Positions 1 to 7,093 of a stretch of DNA of 23,671 nucleotides are shown one piece after another; position 1 is the stretch's first letter; each line of letters starts with the position of its first letter. The DNA comes from an uncultured Collinsella sp. (GTDB taxonomy: Bacteria; Actinomycetota; Coriobacteriia; Coriobacteriales; Coriobacteriaceae), in assembly GCA_902488525.1 (NCBI GenBank), contig CABTWP010000032.1:1-23671 (forward strand). Direction: 5' to 3'. Below the pieces are notes generated by a model, which did not search any database, had not been told where the DNA came from, and worked only from the letters and a program-made list of their open reading frames with translations. Position numbers and translations under genes: made by a program.

Positions 1-40
1 GAACACTGGAGGACGGGCGTGGCGGCGGGGGGCAACGCCG

Positions 41-80
41 AAAAAACCCCCAGGGCCCCCGCCCGGGCCCCTGTGGGCGA
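41..80 (-). terminator. Rho-independent terminator, minus strand
   Basis: Read on the minus strand, a very GC-rich hairpin (CCCACAGGGGCCC pairing with GGGCCCTGGGG, with one bulge and one mismatch) is followed directly by six T (plus-strand A at 41-46). It lies about 200 nt beyond the terminator of the PTS gene, so it is either a backup terminator or ends a separate short transcript from 81-270. Confidence 0.6.
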
Positions 81-190
81 GCAAGCTGCGGAAACTCGGT
101 CGGTCCAGAGCAATATCGTGCAAACGGAAATCTGGCTGATGATCTGTTCGCGTCAAAGACTCGATAGGTAGCCCCCTCTATGCCCTTTTG

Positions 191-261
191 TAAGTTGCGG
201 TGAAATAGGGACTGAATTTGGGGTTGAATCGTTTAAACAGTCCCTATTTCACCGCAACTTA
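191..261. repeat. Perfect 24-bp inverted repeat, 23-nt spacer
   Basis: The left arm (191-214, beginning TAAGTTGCGGTGAAATAGGG) is the exact reverse complement of the right arm (238-261), around a 23-nt spacer (215-237). Outside the arms both flanks carry C-rich/G-rich tracts (about 172-180 and 264-270) that continue the symmetry imperfectly. There is no T tract after the hairpin, so it is not a normal terminator. Size and perfection suggest a REP- or MITE-like intergenic repeat, or a structured RNA; this is inference. Confidence 0.75.
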
Positions 262-273
262 TGGGAGGGGTAG

Positions 274-308
274 AAAAAGGCGGAGGCCCTGGAGAGGGAC
301 TCCGCCTT
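274..308 (-). terminator. Terminator of the PTS permease gene
   Basis: On the minus strand AAGGCGGAG (plus 300-308) pairs perfectly with CTCCGCCTT (plus 277-285). The stem is extended by an inner CCCT/AGGG pairing around a GGAG loop, and a run of five T follows (plus A at 274-278). It lies about 37 nt beyond the stop of the PTS gene, a typical intrinsic terminator position. Confidence 0.85.
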
Positions 309-344
309 ATATACAGGGGGCGATGGTATTCGCGTGTTGCGGGA

Positions 345-2348
345 TTAGACCAGGCGGGCGTTGATCGTCTTGGCGATCTTGGCGGCGTCGGTGGAACCCT
401 TGACGGTGGCACGGAAGTCCTCGTCCATGAGCGCCTCGGCGACCTTGGACAGGATCTTAAGGTGCGTGGTGCCGGCCTGGGCACCCGGGATGAGCAGCGC
501 GATGGCCACGTTGACGGGAGCGCCGTCCATGGTGTCCCAACCGGTCACACCGGACTCGTCCTTGACGACGATGACGGCAGCCTCGGTAATGGCGTCGGAC
601 TTGGCATGCGGGATGGCGAAGCCCTCCATCATGCCCGTGGTGCCCTCGGCCTCGCGGGCCAGGAAGGCGTTCATCACGGCGTCGGCGTCGCTGGCGATAC
701 CGGCCTTGACAGCCTGGTTGGAAACGAAGCTCAGAGCCTCGTCACGAGAAGCGAAGTCCTCGGCGACAAAGACATTCTCGACCTTCACGAAGTCGGCAGC
801 CTCTTCCTTGGGGGCCTCGACGGCAGCGGCCTTGGGGGCCTCAACGGACCTGGCTACAGGAGCGGCCTTCTGATTCTTCTCGAAGTCGTACTTCTTGAAG
901 GCCACGAACAGGATGCCACCGACCACAGCGCCGATGAGGATCGCGAGGACCCACAGCGGACCGTTCTCGACAACGGGCAGGACCAGGAAGCCGCCGTGAG
1001 GCGCCGGATCGTGAACGTTGAAGAAGATGGTCAAGATGGAAGCGATGGAAGAACCGAGCATCATGATGGGCATGACGGGCCAGATGTTCTTGGTCATGAA
1101 CGGAATGGCGCCCTCGGTGATGTGGGTGCAACCAAGGATGAGGTTGACGATACCGGCGTCATGATCCTCCTGGCTGAAGTACTTCTTGCCGACAACGACG
1201 GCGAAGGTGGTGATCAGCGGCGGAACGATGCAAGCGGCGGAGACGGCAGCCATGAAGTTGGTGCCGAAGTTGTAGGTCTCGGTGCCGACGCCAGCTTCGA
1301 GAGCGGTACCGAGCAGGAAGGTGCCAGTAGCGTAAGCAGCCTTGTTGACCGGGCCGCCCATATCAAAGGCGCACATGCAGCCGATGGCCAGGCCAAGGAT
1401 CACCGGACCGGAGTTACCGAGGCTCTGCAGGAAATCCATCATACCCTGGTTAATGGCAGCCATGGGGCCGGAAATACCGAGCATGACCAGGCCGACGATG
1501 GCGGTAGAGCACAGCGGATACAGAAAGATTGCCTTCAGGCCATTAAGGCTCGCGGGAATTTTAGAGAAAACCTTCTCGAGCAGCAGGATGACATAGCCGG
1601 CGAGGAAGCCGCCGACGATGCCGCCCAGGAAGCCGAAGCCCACGCCGGCGCCACCGGCGTCGATCATGCCGGTCTCGGCGTTAACAGGCAGGCCCTGGAT
1701 AGCAATCATACCGGCAACGAAACCGGGGACGAGCGCCGGGCGCTTGCCGATGGATTCGGCGATGTAGGCGGAAAGCACCGGAACCATAAGGTTCATGGCG
1801 ATGCCGCCGATGATCTTGAGCATCGCAGCAAAGCTGTTGTAGTCGGCAGCCGTCGAATCAAAGGACGTGATGCCCCACAGGAACGAAATGGCGGTCAGAA
1901 CACCACCGGCAACGACGAAGACCAGCATGTGGCTGACGCCGTTCATGAGGTGCTTGTAGATGACGTGGCCGATGGACTCCTTCTCCTCGACCTCGTCCTC
2001 GACATCGGCGGCAGCGGCAACCGTGTCGTCGCCCTTGGCGGCGAGCGCGCGGTCGATCAGCTTACCAGCAGCCTCGACAGACAGGGCCTTGGAAACACCA
2101 ACGGAAACCATGGGCTTACCGGCGAAACGCTCAGCCTGGACATCCTTATCGGCTGCGACGACGACGGCCTTGGCACCGGCGATCTCGCTCTTGGTGAGCT
2201 CGTTCTCGACACCGACCTGGCCATGAGTCTCGACCTTAATGGTCAGACCGCGCTCGGCAGCTGCCTTCTCCAGCGCCTCCTTCGCCATGAAGGTGTGCGC
2301 AATGCCGGTCGGGCAACCGGTCGCGGCGATGATGTCAAACTTAGCCAT
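345..2348 (-). CDS. PTS fructose-family permease, fused IIB-IIC-IIA
   Basis: A membrane sugar phosphotransferase permease of 667 residues that imports and phosphorylates a sugar with phosphate from HPr. Domain order is IIB (about 1-103, phospho-Cys12 in the ATGCPTGIAHTF motif), a charged Ala/Glu linker, a multi-helix IIC (about 125-485, with the GCTHITEGAIPF signature at 406-417), an Ala/Pro linker, and IIA (about 518-667, phospho-His581 in FAIPHAK). All active-site residues are visible. The start at 2348 is chosen because GGAGGG lies just upstream and because it begins the IIB fold; the open frame extends 24 codons further without support. The family is fructose/mannose type; no 1-phosphofructokinase gene is adjacent, so the substrate is not settled. 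The RpiR regulator is divergent and probably controls it. Confidence 0.93.
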   Translation of the reverse strand: MAKFDIIAATGCPTGIAHTFMAKEALEKAAAERGLTIKVETHGQVGVENELTKSEIAGAKAVVVAADKDVQAERFAGKPMVSVGVSKALSVEAAGKLIDRALAAKGDDTVAAAADVEDEVEEKESIGHVIYKHLMNGVSHMLVFVVAGGVLTAISFLWGITSFDSTAADYNSFAAMLKIIGGIAMNLMVPVLSAYIAESIGKRPALVPGFVAGMIAIQGLPVNAETGMIDAGGAGVGFGFLGGIVGGFLAGYVILLLEKVFSKIPASLNGLKAIFLYPLCSTAIVGLVMLGISGPMAAINQGMMDFLQSLGNSGPVILGLAIGCMCAFDMGGPVNKAAYATGTFLLGTALEAGVGTETYNFGTNFMAAVSAACIVPPLITTFAVVVGKKYFSQEDHDAGIVNLILGCTHITEGAIPFMTKNIWPVMPIMMLGSSIASILTIFFNVHDPAPHGGFLVLPVVENGPLWVLAILIGAVVGGILFVAFKKYDFEKNQKAAPVARSVEAPKAAAVEAPKEEAADFVKVENVFVAEDFASRDEALSFVSNQAVKAGIASDADAVMNAFLAREAEGTTGMMEGFAIPHAKSDAITEAAVIVVKDESGVTGWDTMDGAPVNVAIALLIPGAQAGTTHLKILSKVAEALMDEDFRATVKGSTDAAKIAKTINARLV

Positions 2349-2370
2349 GTGTCCCTCCTTCTTGAGTACA

Positions 2371-2410
2371 GCGCCCGCGGGCGCTCCCCTACACGCGCTT
2401 CGATGCGCGT
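2371..2410 (-). promoter_or_regulatory. Two GC-rich palindromes in the PTS leader
   Basis: The probable 5' leader of the PTS gene contains a perfect 14-bp palindrome GCGCCCGCGGGCGC (2371-2384) and, next to it, a stem ACGCGC/GCGCGT (2393-2398 and 2405-2410) with a 6-nt loop. The second has a T run on the plus strand only. They could fold in the leader RNA close to the ribosome site; a regulatory role is inference. Confidence 0.4.
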
Positions 2411-2475
2411 TTTTCCACAACTGAAAGATACCAACCTACCGTCCGCGTGAGAAGAGACAAGGCGCAATTCTCCGG

Positions 2476-2490
2476 TGAAAGGTTCTTTCA
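2476..2490. promoter_or_regulatory. Candidate RpiR operator, TGAAAG-GTT-CTTTCA
   Basis: A perfect 6-bp inverted repeat with a 3-nt spacer lies in the divergent region between the PTS gene and the RpiR-family regulator. RpiR-family proteins bind as dimers to GAAA/TTTC-containing palindromes, so this is the best operator candidate by form and place. Not proven. Confidence 0.4.
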
Positions 2491-2495
2491 TAACC

Positions 2496-2540
2496 GTAAA
2501 CGGCAAGTGAAAGTTTACCATCAACACTTGAAACGGCAAG
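2496..2540. promoter_or_regulatory. Nested inverted and direct repeats in the divergent region
   Basis: The 10-mer AAACGGCAAG occurs at 2498-2507 and again at 2531-2540, 33 bp apart (about three helical turns). Inverted pairs CAAGTG/CACTTG (2504-2509, 2525-2530) and GTAAAC/GTTTAC (2496-2501, 2513-2518) are nested between them. Helical spacing suits co-operative binding of a regulator, most simply the adjacent RpiR protein. Confidence 0.4.
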
Positions 2541-2566
2541 GTGTATCTTGTAATTGAAAATGCCCG

Positions 2567-2572
2567 TATACT
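2567..2572 (+). promoter_or_regulatory. -10-like TATACT upstream of the rpiR gene
   Basis: TATACT stands about 49 nt before the start codon. No good -35 hexamer is seen at 16-18 bp (best is TATCTT/ATCTTG), which is compatible with a weak or regulated promoter. Confidence 0.4.
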
Positions 2573-2620
2573 ATGGCATTGCAAATCAAGTTAGATTTTC
2601 ATGCCAACCAGGAGCCATCC

Positions 2621-3478
2621 ATGACCGATAGTAGCAAAAGCGCACTTTCCCTCATTAGTACCCACCAGGGATACAGCGAGTCCGAGCAGCGCATTGTCGA
2701 CTATATATTGGAGCACCAGTCCGAGGCGCCACGCCTCACGGCGGCTCAGCTCTCGCGCGCTGCCGCCACGTCCGAGGCGACCGTTTCGCGTTTCTGCCGC
2801 AAGCTGGGCTTTGGCAGCTTCCGCAGCTTTCAGTTTTCGTTGGCGCGCGACTTAGAGAGTCAGCGCAACGAGGGCCTGACCGACGAGGTCTCGCTCGACA
2901 ACATGGAGCAGAGCCTTAAAAATATCCTCGCCGCCAAGGTGAGTGAGCTTAATGCGACCATCGACGGCATTGATCACGACACGTTGGCCGCAGTTGTACA
3001 CGCGCTTAAGAATGCCGGCGTTATTGAGTTTGCGGCCGTAGGCAACACCAACGCCGTCGCGCTCGACGCGACGTTCAAGTTCTCGCAGCTGGGCCTTCGT
3101 TGCATGGCAAGCACCATCAGCGAGACCTCGATTGGTTTTGCGCTCACGCTGCGCCCCGGTGACGTTATCGTGCTGATCTCAAACTCCGGCAAGTCGCGCC
3201 GTCTGAATCGCATGGCAAAAGCGGCTCGCGACTGCGGCGCAACCGTAGTCGTCATCAGCAGCGACAGCAAATCCCCGCTCGCGCGCCTGGCAGACTACAC
3301 CTTTAATACCGTCAACCACGAAGCACTACTGACAACGGGCGACTTCGCGTTCTCCAAGATGAGCGCCACGATGATCATCGAGGTCATCTACAACTTCCTG
3401 CTGCCCGAAATCGAAGACGCCCGCGAGCATATCAGCTACTACGAAGAGCTCATCCAGCCGGATAAGGTTGTGGAGTAA
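2621..3478 (+). CDS. MurR/RpiR-family transcriptional regulator
   Basis: A 285-residue sugar-phosphate-responsive regulator. The N-terminal RpiR-type helix-turn-helix covers about 1-78, with the recognition segment around TSEATVSRFCRKLGF (50-64). A SIS (sugar isomerase) domain follows at about 120-250, with VGNTNAVALD (140-149) and the phosphosugar-loop-like LISNSGKSR (185-193). The start at 2621 is preceded by AGGAG at good distance; the frame is open 16 codons further upstream, back to an ATG without a ribosome site. It is divergent from the PTS permease across 272 bp, so it probably senses the phosphorylated sugar made by that permease and controls both genes. Ligand and sign of regulation cannot be read from sequence. 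Confidence 0.9.
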   Translation: MTDSSKSALSLISTHQGYSESEQRIVDYILEHQSEAPRLTAAQLSRAAATSEATVSRFCRKLGFGSFRSFQFSLARDLESQRNEGLTDEVSLDNMEQSLKNILAAKVSELNATIDGIDHDTLAAVVHALKNAGVIEFAAVGNTNAVALDATFKFSQLGLRCMASTISETSIGFALTLRPGDVIVLISNSGKSRRLNRMAKAARDCGATVVVISSDSKSPLARLADYTFNTVNHEALLTTGDFAFSKMSATMIIEVIYNFLLPEIEDAREHISYYEELIQPDKVVE

Positions 3479-3486
3479 AACGCGTA

Positions 3487-3519
3487 GTGGGACAAAAATT
3501 TCAGTCTATTTTGTCCCAC
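3487..3519. terminator. Hairpin between convergent rpiR and recN genes
   Basis: GTGGGACAAAA (3487-3497) and its exact complement TTTTGTCCCAC (3509-3519) enclose an 11-nt loop. It lies between two convergent stop codons and reads almost the same on both strands, so it may act as a bidirectional terminator. The A/T run is inside the stem rather than after it, so termination is less certain. A related half-copy lies at 20421-20431. Confidence 0.5.
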
Positions 3520-3537
3520 CAACACCGCTGATACGAC

Positions 3538-5166
3538 CTAACCTCGAGCTTCTTCAAGCATCTGCTTGGCATGCGCAAGACTTGCCTCCGATTGGTCGCC
3601 GCTGAGCATGCGGGCAATCTCGGCAGTGCGAGCATCCCCAGCCACCTCATCCAGATGCGTCTGGGGAACGTCGCCGGGCTCTTTACTGACCACGTAGTGC
3701 TTGTCGGCCATAACCGCAACCTGCGCCAGGTGGGTTACGACAATCACCTGATGCGTAGAGGCGAGATCTGCCAGCACGCCCGCGAGCGCACGCGCCGTGG
3801 AGCCACCGACACCAGCATCGACCTCGTCAAACACCAGCGTATCGACACCGTCCGCGTTACCGAGGACAACCTTACTTGCCAGCATGACGCGGCTGAGCTC
3901 GCCGCCCGACGCAATGCGGCGCAGGGGACGTGGCGTCAAGCCGGCACCGCTGCGGTATAGCAGCTCGTAGCTCGAAGGACCAACGGGCGTCCACTCAGCA
4001 CGGGGAAGATCGCGCGACTCCCAGACGAGCTCGGCACTACCCATCTCCAAGCGCGCCATCTGGCGGCCAACCTCGTGGCAGAAGCGCGGGGCCGCCGTAT
4101 TGCGAGCGCGCTTAAGTGCCTTGGCAGCGGCAAACAACTCGCGCTCGGCGCTCCCGAGTGCCTCACGCGCCTTTTTGATCTGCTCATCGCCATCATCGAC
4201 CAGGGACAGCAGTTCTTGCGAGCGATCGCGCGTGGCAAAAACATCGTCCATAGTGGGACCCCACTGACGCAACAGCCCCTTGAGGTCGGAATACCGCTCA
4301 CGCATGCGGGCGAGCTCGCGCGGGTCGAAGGCGACCCCATCGCGATAGGCACGAAGCTCGTTCGCGCAATCCTCAAGGGAGATACAGGCATCCGAAAGCG
4401 CATCGGCAATGTCGCCCAGTTTGCGATCGACGGTAGCCATACGGGAAAGCTCTGCCACGGCGTTGTTCACGGCATCGAGCGCTCCCCCTTCGGCGACAAG
4501 CGATGCATGGGCATCGCTAGCAGTGGCAACCAGTACCTCGGCATGTTCGGAGCGCGGCAGCAGTTCCTCGAGTTCCTCATACTCGCCCGGCCTGGGGTCG
4601 ACCTCGGCAATGCGCTCGAGCGCAAAGCGCGCCTCCTCGACGCGGCTCCCCTGCGCACGCGAGGCCTCCTCGACGCGACGAACCTCCTTGGCAGCCGCGC
4701 GCGAGGCTTTAAAGCAAGCACGGTAGTGCTCGAGCGCCTCGAGCGCAGAACGTCCCGCCCACGCATCGACCATCGCAACGTGATGCGCCGGATCGAGCAA
4801 GCGCTGGTGCTCGTGCTGGCCGCACAGATCCATCATCACGCCAACGCGCTCCGAAAGCTCGCGCACGCTGGCGATGCGGCCGTCAATCTTCACGCGGCTG
4901 CGGCCCTCGGCAGAAAGGCTACGCTGGACCGTGAAACCCTCCGTGTCGTGTGGACCGTCGAACAGCCGCGCCTCAACGCTAGCAAGCGCCTCGCCCTCGC
5001 GCACCGTCGAAGAATCCGCACGCTCGCCCAAAATAAGCTTGAGGGCCGAGAGCAGCGCGGTCTTACCGGCGCCGGTTTCTCCAGTCAGAACCGTTAGGCC
5101 CGCGCTCGGAACCAACGTCGCCTCGCGAATGAGTGCAATGTTGGAAACCTGCAGCTCATCGATCAT
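3538..5166 (-). CDS. recN: DNA repair protein RecN
   Basis: A cytoplasmic SMC-like ATPase acting early in double-strand-break repair, 542 residues, normal length. The ATPase head is split: Walker A GETGAGKT (29-36) at the N terminus, then the ABC signature SGGELSR (420-426) and Walker B LVFDE (444-448) at the C terminus. Between them lies a long, charged coiled-coil arm (about 150-355) rich in Glu, Ala and Arg. The CGQHEHQRLLD segment (115-125) is typical of the family. Its start codon overlaps the end of nadK by 11 nt, so it is the last gene of the efp-recN unit and probably translationally coupled. Start ATG at 5166 begins the canonical MIDELQVSNIALI N terminus. Confidence 0.96.
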   Translation of the reverse strand: MIDELQVSNIALIREATLVPSAGLTVLTGETGAGKTALLSALKLILGERADSSTVREGEALASVEARLFDGPHDTEGFTVQRSLSAEGRSRVKIDGRIASVRELSERVGVMMDLCGQHEHQRLLDPAHHVAMVDAWAGRSALEALEHYRACFKASRAAAKEVRRVEEASRAQGSRVEEARFALERIAEVDPRPGEYEELEELLPRSEHAEVLVATASDAHASLVAEGGALDAVNNAVAELSRMATVDRKLGDIADALSDACISLEDCANELRAYRDGVAFDPRELARMRERYSDLKGLLRQWGPTMDDVFATRDRSQELLSLVDDGDEQIKKAREALGSAERELFAAAKALKRARNTAAPRFCHEVGRQMARLEMGSAELVWESRDLPRAEWTPVGPSSYELLYRSGAGLTPRPLRRIASGGELSRVMLASKVVLGNADGVDTLVFDEVDAGVGGSTARALAGVLADLASTHQVIVVTHLAQVAVMADKHYVVSKEPGDVPQTHLDEVAGDARTAEIARMLSGDQSEASLAHAKQMLEEARG

Positions 5167-6016
5167 GACGCACTCCGTAGAATACGCGGCTCACCGAGTT
5201 GTAAAAACTCTCGGGGCCGTAGTCGAGCAGCAGCACATCGCCGGGGCCTCGGCGCACGGCCACGCTCTCGACCGTGCCGTCGCAGGTAATAAACTGTCCA
5301 TCGATAGCGATCGCCGGAACGCTCGGGCGATCATCGGACATAAAGATTTCGACGACATCACTCGGCGAAGTCAAGAAGGCACGGGCCTGAATGGTGTGCG
5401 GCGCAATGGGTACGCAGACCATACCCGTATAGTCGGGGCTCACAATGGGGCCACCTGCACTGAGCGCGTACCCCGTAGAACCAGTCGCCGTGGACACGAC
5501 CACGCCGTCGCCACGCAGTCGATCGATATGGTGGCCCGACACCGTGATGTCGAACTCAACCATATCGGACAGGGGGCCGCGCGTGAGCGCCATGTCGTTG
5601 AGGGCGAACGTGCGCACGACATCCTTCGTGCCATCGTCGCGCACGGACACGATATCCGCGGCGATGGTGGCGCGACGGCTCACGTGCAGCTCGCCGGAAA
5701 GGGCGTCGCTCACGACCTGCAGAATGTCGCGCTCCTCGGGGCTCGCAGCAGTTAAAAAGCCCAGGTGACCATAGGAAAGACCGAGGATAGGAATCTCGCG
5801 ATGGTTGAGGATGCGGGCAGCGCGCAGCAACGTACCGTCGCCGCCGAGCGTAATGACCAGATCGGAGCCGTCAATATCAGGCGTGCTTTGAATCTTCGAT
5901 CGCTGGTCGGCAGCCCATGCGACCTCATAGCCCTGGCGCGTCAGCCAAAGCTCGAGCATCAGGCCGCTCTCAACCGCCTCTTGCTTGTAGTAATTGGGAA
6001 CCAGAAAGACCTTCAT
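5156..6016 (-). CDS. nadK: NAD kinase
   Basis: Phosphorylates NAD to NADP with ATP or polyphosphate; cytoplasmic. The 286 residues carry all family marks: the catalytic LGGDGT motif (57-62, Asp60), the LND substrate motif (139-141), and the glycine-rich GDGVVVSTATGSTGYALSAG segment (169-188). Start and stop overlap the neighbours: the ATG at 6016 shares ATGA with the stop of tlyA (4-nt overlap), and the 3' end overlaps recN by 11 nt. The tlyA-nadK-recN order is widely conserved in Gram-positive bacteria, although argR, which often sits between nadK and recN, is absent here. Confidence 0.96.
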   Translation of the reverse strand: MKVFLVPNYYKQEAVESGLMLELWLTRQGYEVAWAADQRSKIQSTPDIDGSDLVITLGGDGTLLRAARILNHREIPILGLSYGHLGFLTAASPEERDILQVVSDALSGELHVSRRATIAADIVSVRDDGTKDVVRTFALNDMALTRGPLSDMVEFDITVSGHHIDRLRGDGVVVSTATGSTGYALSAGGPIVSPDYTGMVCVPIAPHTIQARAFLTSPSDVVEIFMSDDRPSVPAIAIDGQFITCDGTVESVAVRRGPGDVLLLDYGPESFYNSVSRVFYGVRHDR

Positions 6017-6825
6017 AGCGTTGCAGCTTTCTCGCTCAAAACCGATACCTGGAATTGCAGCTCGTCTTGCGTGCGGTCGCCGGGGTCAAATCTCGTGCCG
6101 TACAGGAAAAACTCAACGTTTCCCTTGGCACCATGAATGGGCGACACGCACACATCGACCGGGAACAGCCCCTTGGCAGCAAAGAGTTCAACTGCCGCAA
6201 CGAGTGTATCGCGGCGCACGGCGGGATCGGTCACAATGCCGCCCTCACCCACCAGCGCCGCCGGAGCCTCAAACTGCGGCTTTACAAGCGTGCAGAATGC
6301 ACCCGTAGGCGCCAGGCACGCCAGCACCGCATCGATAATGTTCGCGATGCTGGTAAACGAGACATCACACACAGCCAGGTCGATGGCGCCGGCATAGCCA
6401 AGCTCAGGCAGCTGCGTCACGTTTGTGCGCTCATGCAGCGTCACGCGATCGTCCTGACGTAACGACCAATCGAACTGGGCGCGACCAACGTCCACCGAGA
6501 CAACGGTCGCAGCTCCGCGCTTGAGCAGGCAATCGGTAAAGCCGCCGGTAGAGCAGCCCACATCCAGACAGGCAAGGCCCGTCGGATTGATGCCAAACGC
6601 ATCAAGCGCGCCTTCGAGCTTAAGACCGCCGCGGCCAACATAGGGAATGCGCCCCTTCACATGCAGCGGCAGGCCCGGGGTCACCTTAAGGCCCGGCGAA
6701 GTCAAGCGCTCGCCGCCACTCGAGACCAAGCCGGCCATAAGAGTGCGAAGGGCATCCGCGCGATCGGCGCAGATGCCCTGTGAAATCAGTTCGTCATCGA
6801 GACGCACGCGTTTCATGAATGCCAT
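6013..6825 (-). CDS. tlyA: TlyA-family rRNA 2'-O-methyltransferase / hemolysin-like
   Basis: A 270-residue protein with an N-terminal S4 RNA-binding domain (about 5-65) and an FtsJ-like Rossmann methyltransferase domain. The SAM site is the family signature LDVGCSTGGFTDCLLKRGA (87-105), followed by SVDVG (110-114) and a KPQFE segment. Family members methylate 16S and 23S rRNA ribose; the name hemolysin is historical. The start at 6825 overlaps the stop of xseB by one base (TGATG), which suggests coupling. The ATG at 6816 is an equally sensible start because it gives the common MKRVRLDDEL opening; the ribosome site does not decide. Confidence 0.92.
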   Translation of the reverse strand: MAFMKRVRLDDELISQGICADRADALRTLMAGLVSSGGERLTSPGLKVTPGLPLHVKGRIPYVGRGGLKLEGALDAFGINPTGLACLDVGCSTGGFTDCLLKRGAATVVSVDVGRAQFDWSLRQDDRVTLHERTNVTQLPELGYAGAIDLAVCDVSFTSIANIIDAVLACLAPTGAFCTLVKPQFEAPAALVGEGGIVTDPAVRRDTLVAAVELFAAKGLFPVDVCVSPIHGAKGNVEFFLYGTRFDPGDRTQDELQFQVSVLSEKAATL

Positions 6826-7091
6826 CAACCATTCGTATCCGGAGATGCAGCCTGTCTATCTTGGGACTCGTTTGCCGCATCCTCATCGTATTCCTGCTCG
6901 AGCTTGTCGGCCTCACGCGGCGTCAGCTCAAACTTGTCGACCATATCGACCGCTCGGGAGCCCAGCTCAATCGCCTCGTCAAACAAATCGAGCGAACGCT
7001 CCAAGGACGTATCCTTGGAGCGAACGGTGGCGATGATCTGGTCCAGGCGATCCGAGATCTCATCGAAGTAGCGGACGGAACCTTCTGGCAT
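6825..7091 (-). CDS. xseB: Exodeoxyribonuclease VII small subunit
   Basis: An 88-residue small subunit of exonuclease VII, which degrades single-stranded DNA together with XseA. The core (about 5-65) is a helical hairpin with the usual pattern FDEISDRLDQIIATV and SLERSLDLFDEAIELG; an acidic, disordered tail follows. The start at 7091 lies 2 nt after the nusB stop and is preceded by GAGGAG inside the nusB end. The large-subunit gene xseA, normally directly upstream, is absent from this window, so the partner must be encoded elsewhere or be missing. Confidence 0.88.
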   Translation of the reverse strand: MPEGSVRYFDEISDRLDQIIATVRSKDTSLERSLDLFDEAIELGSRAVDMVDKFELTPREADKLEQEYDEDAANESQDRQAASPDTNG

Positions 7092-7093
7092 GG

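Larger units (their letters stand above)
1..344. other. Gene-free left edge with terminators and inverted repeat
   Basis: No convincing coding region is seen here. The stretch holds a GC-rich minus-strand terminator (41-80), about 110 nt of unassigned sequence (81-190), a perfect 24-bp inverted repeat (191-261) and the terminator of the PTS gene (274-308). Open frames that cross it are GC-rich chance frames with no start or ribosome site. Confidence 0.6.

Noticed and set aside
1..171. Open plus-strand frame from the left edge (AEKTPRAPARAPVGEQ...)
   Set aside because: It has no start, crosses a terminator hairpin, and other frames are nearly as open because of GC richness.
233..484. 83-codon minus-strand open frame overlapping the PTS 3' end
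   Set aside because: It is a frame shadow of the PTS gene that runs through its terminator.
261..2450. 729-codon open frame on the plus strand
   Set aside because: It is antisense to the complete PTS permease, has no ribosome site and reads as a Gly/Asp/His-rich shadow typical of high-GC genes.
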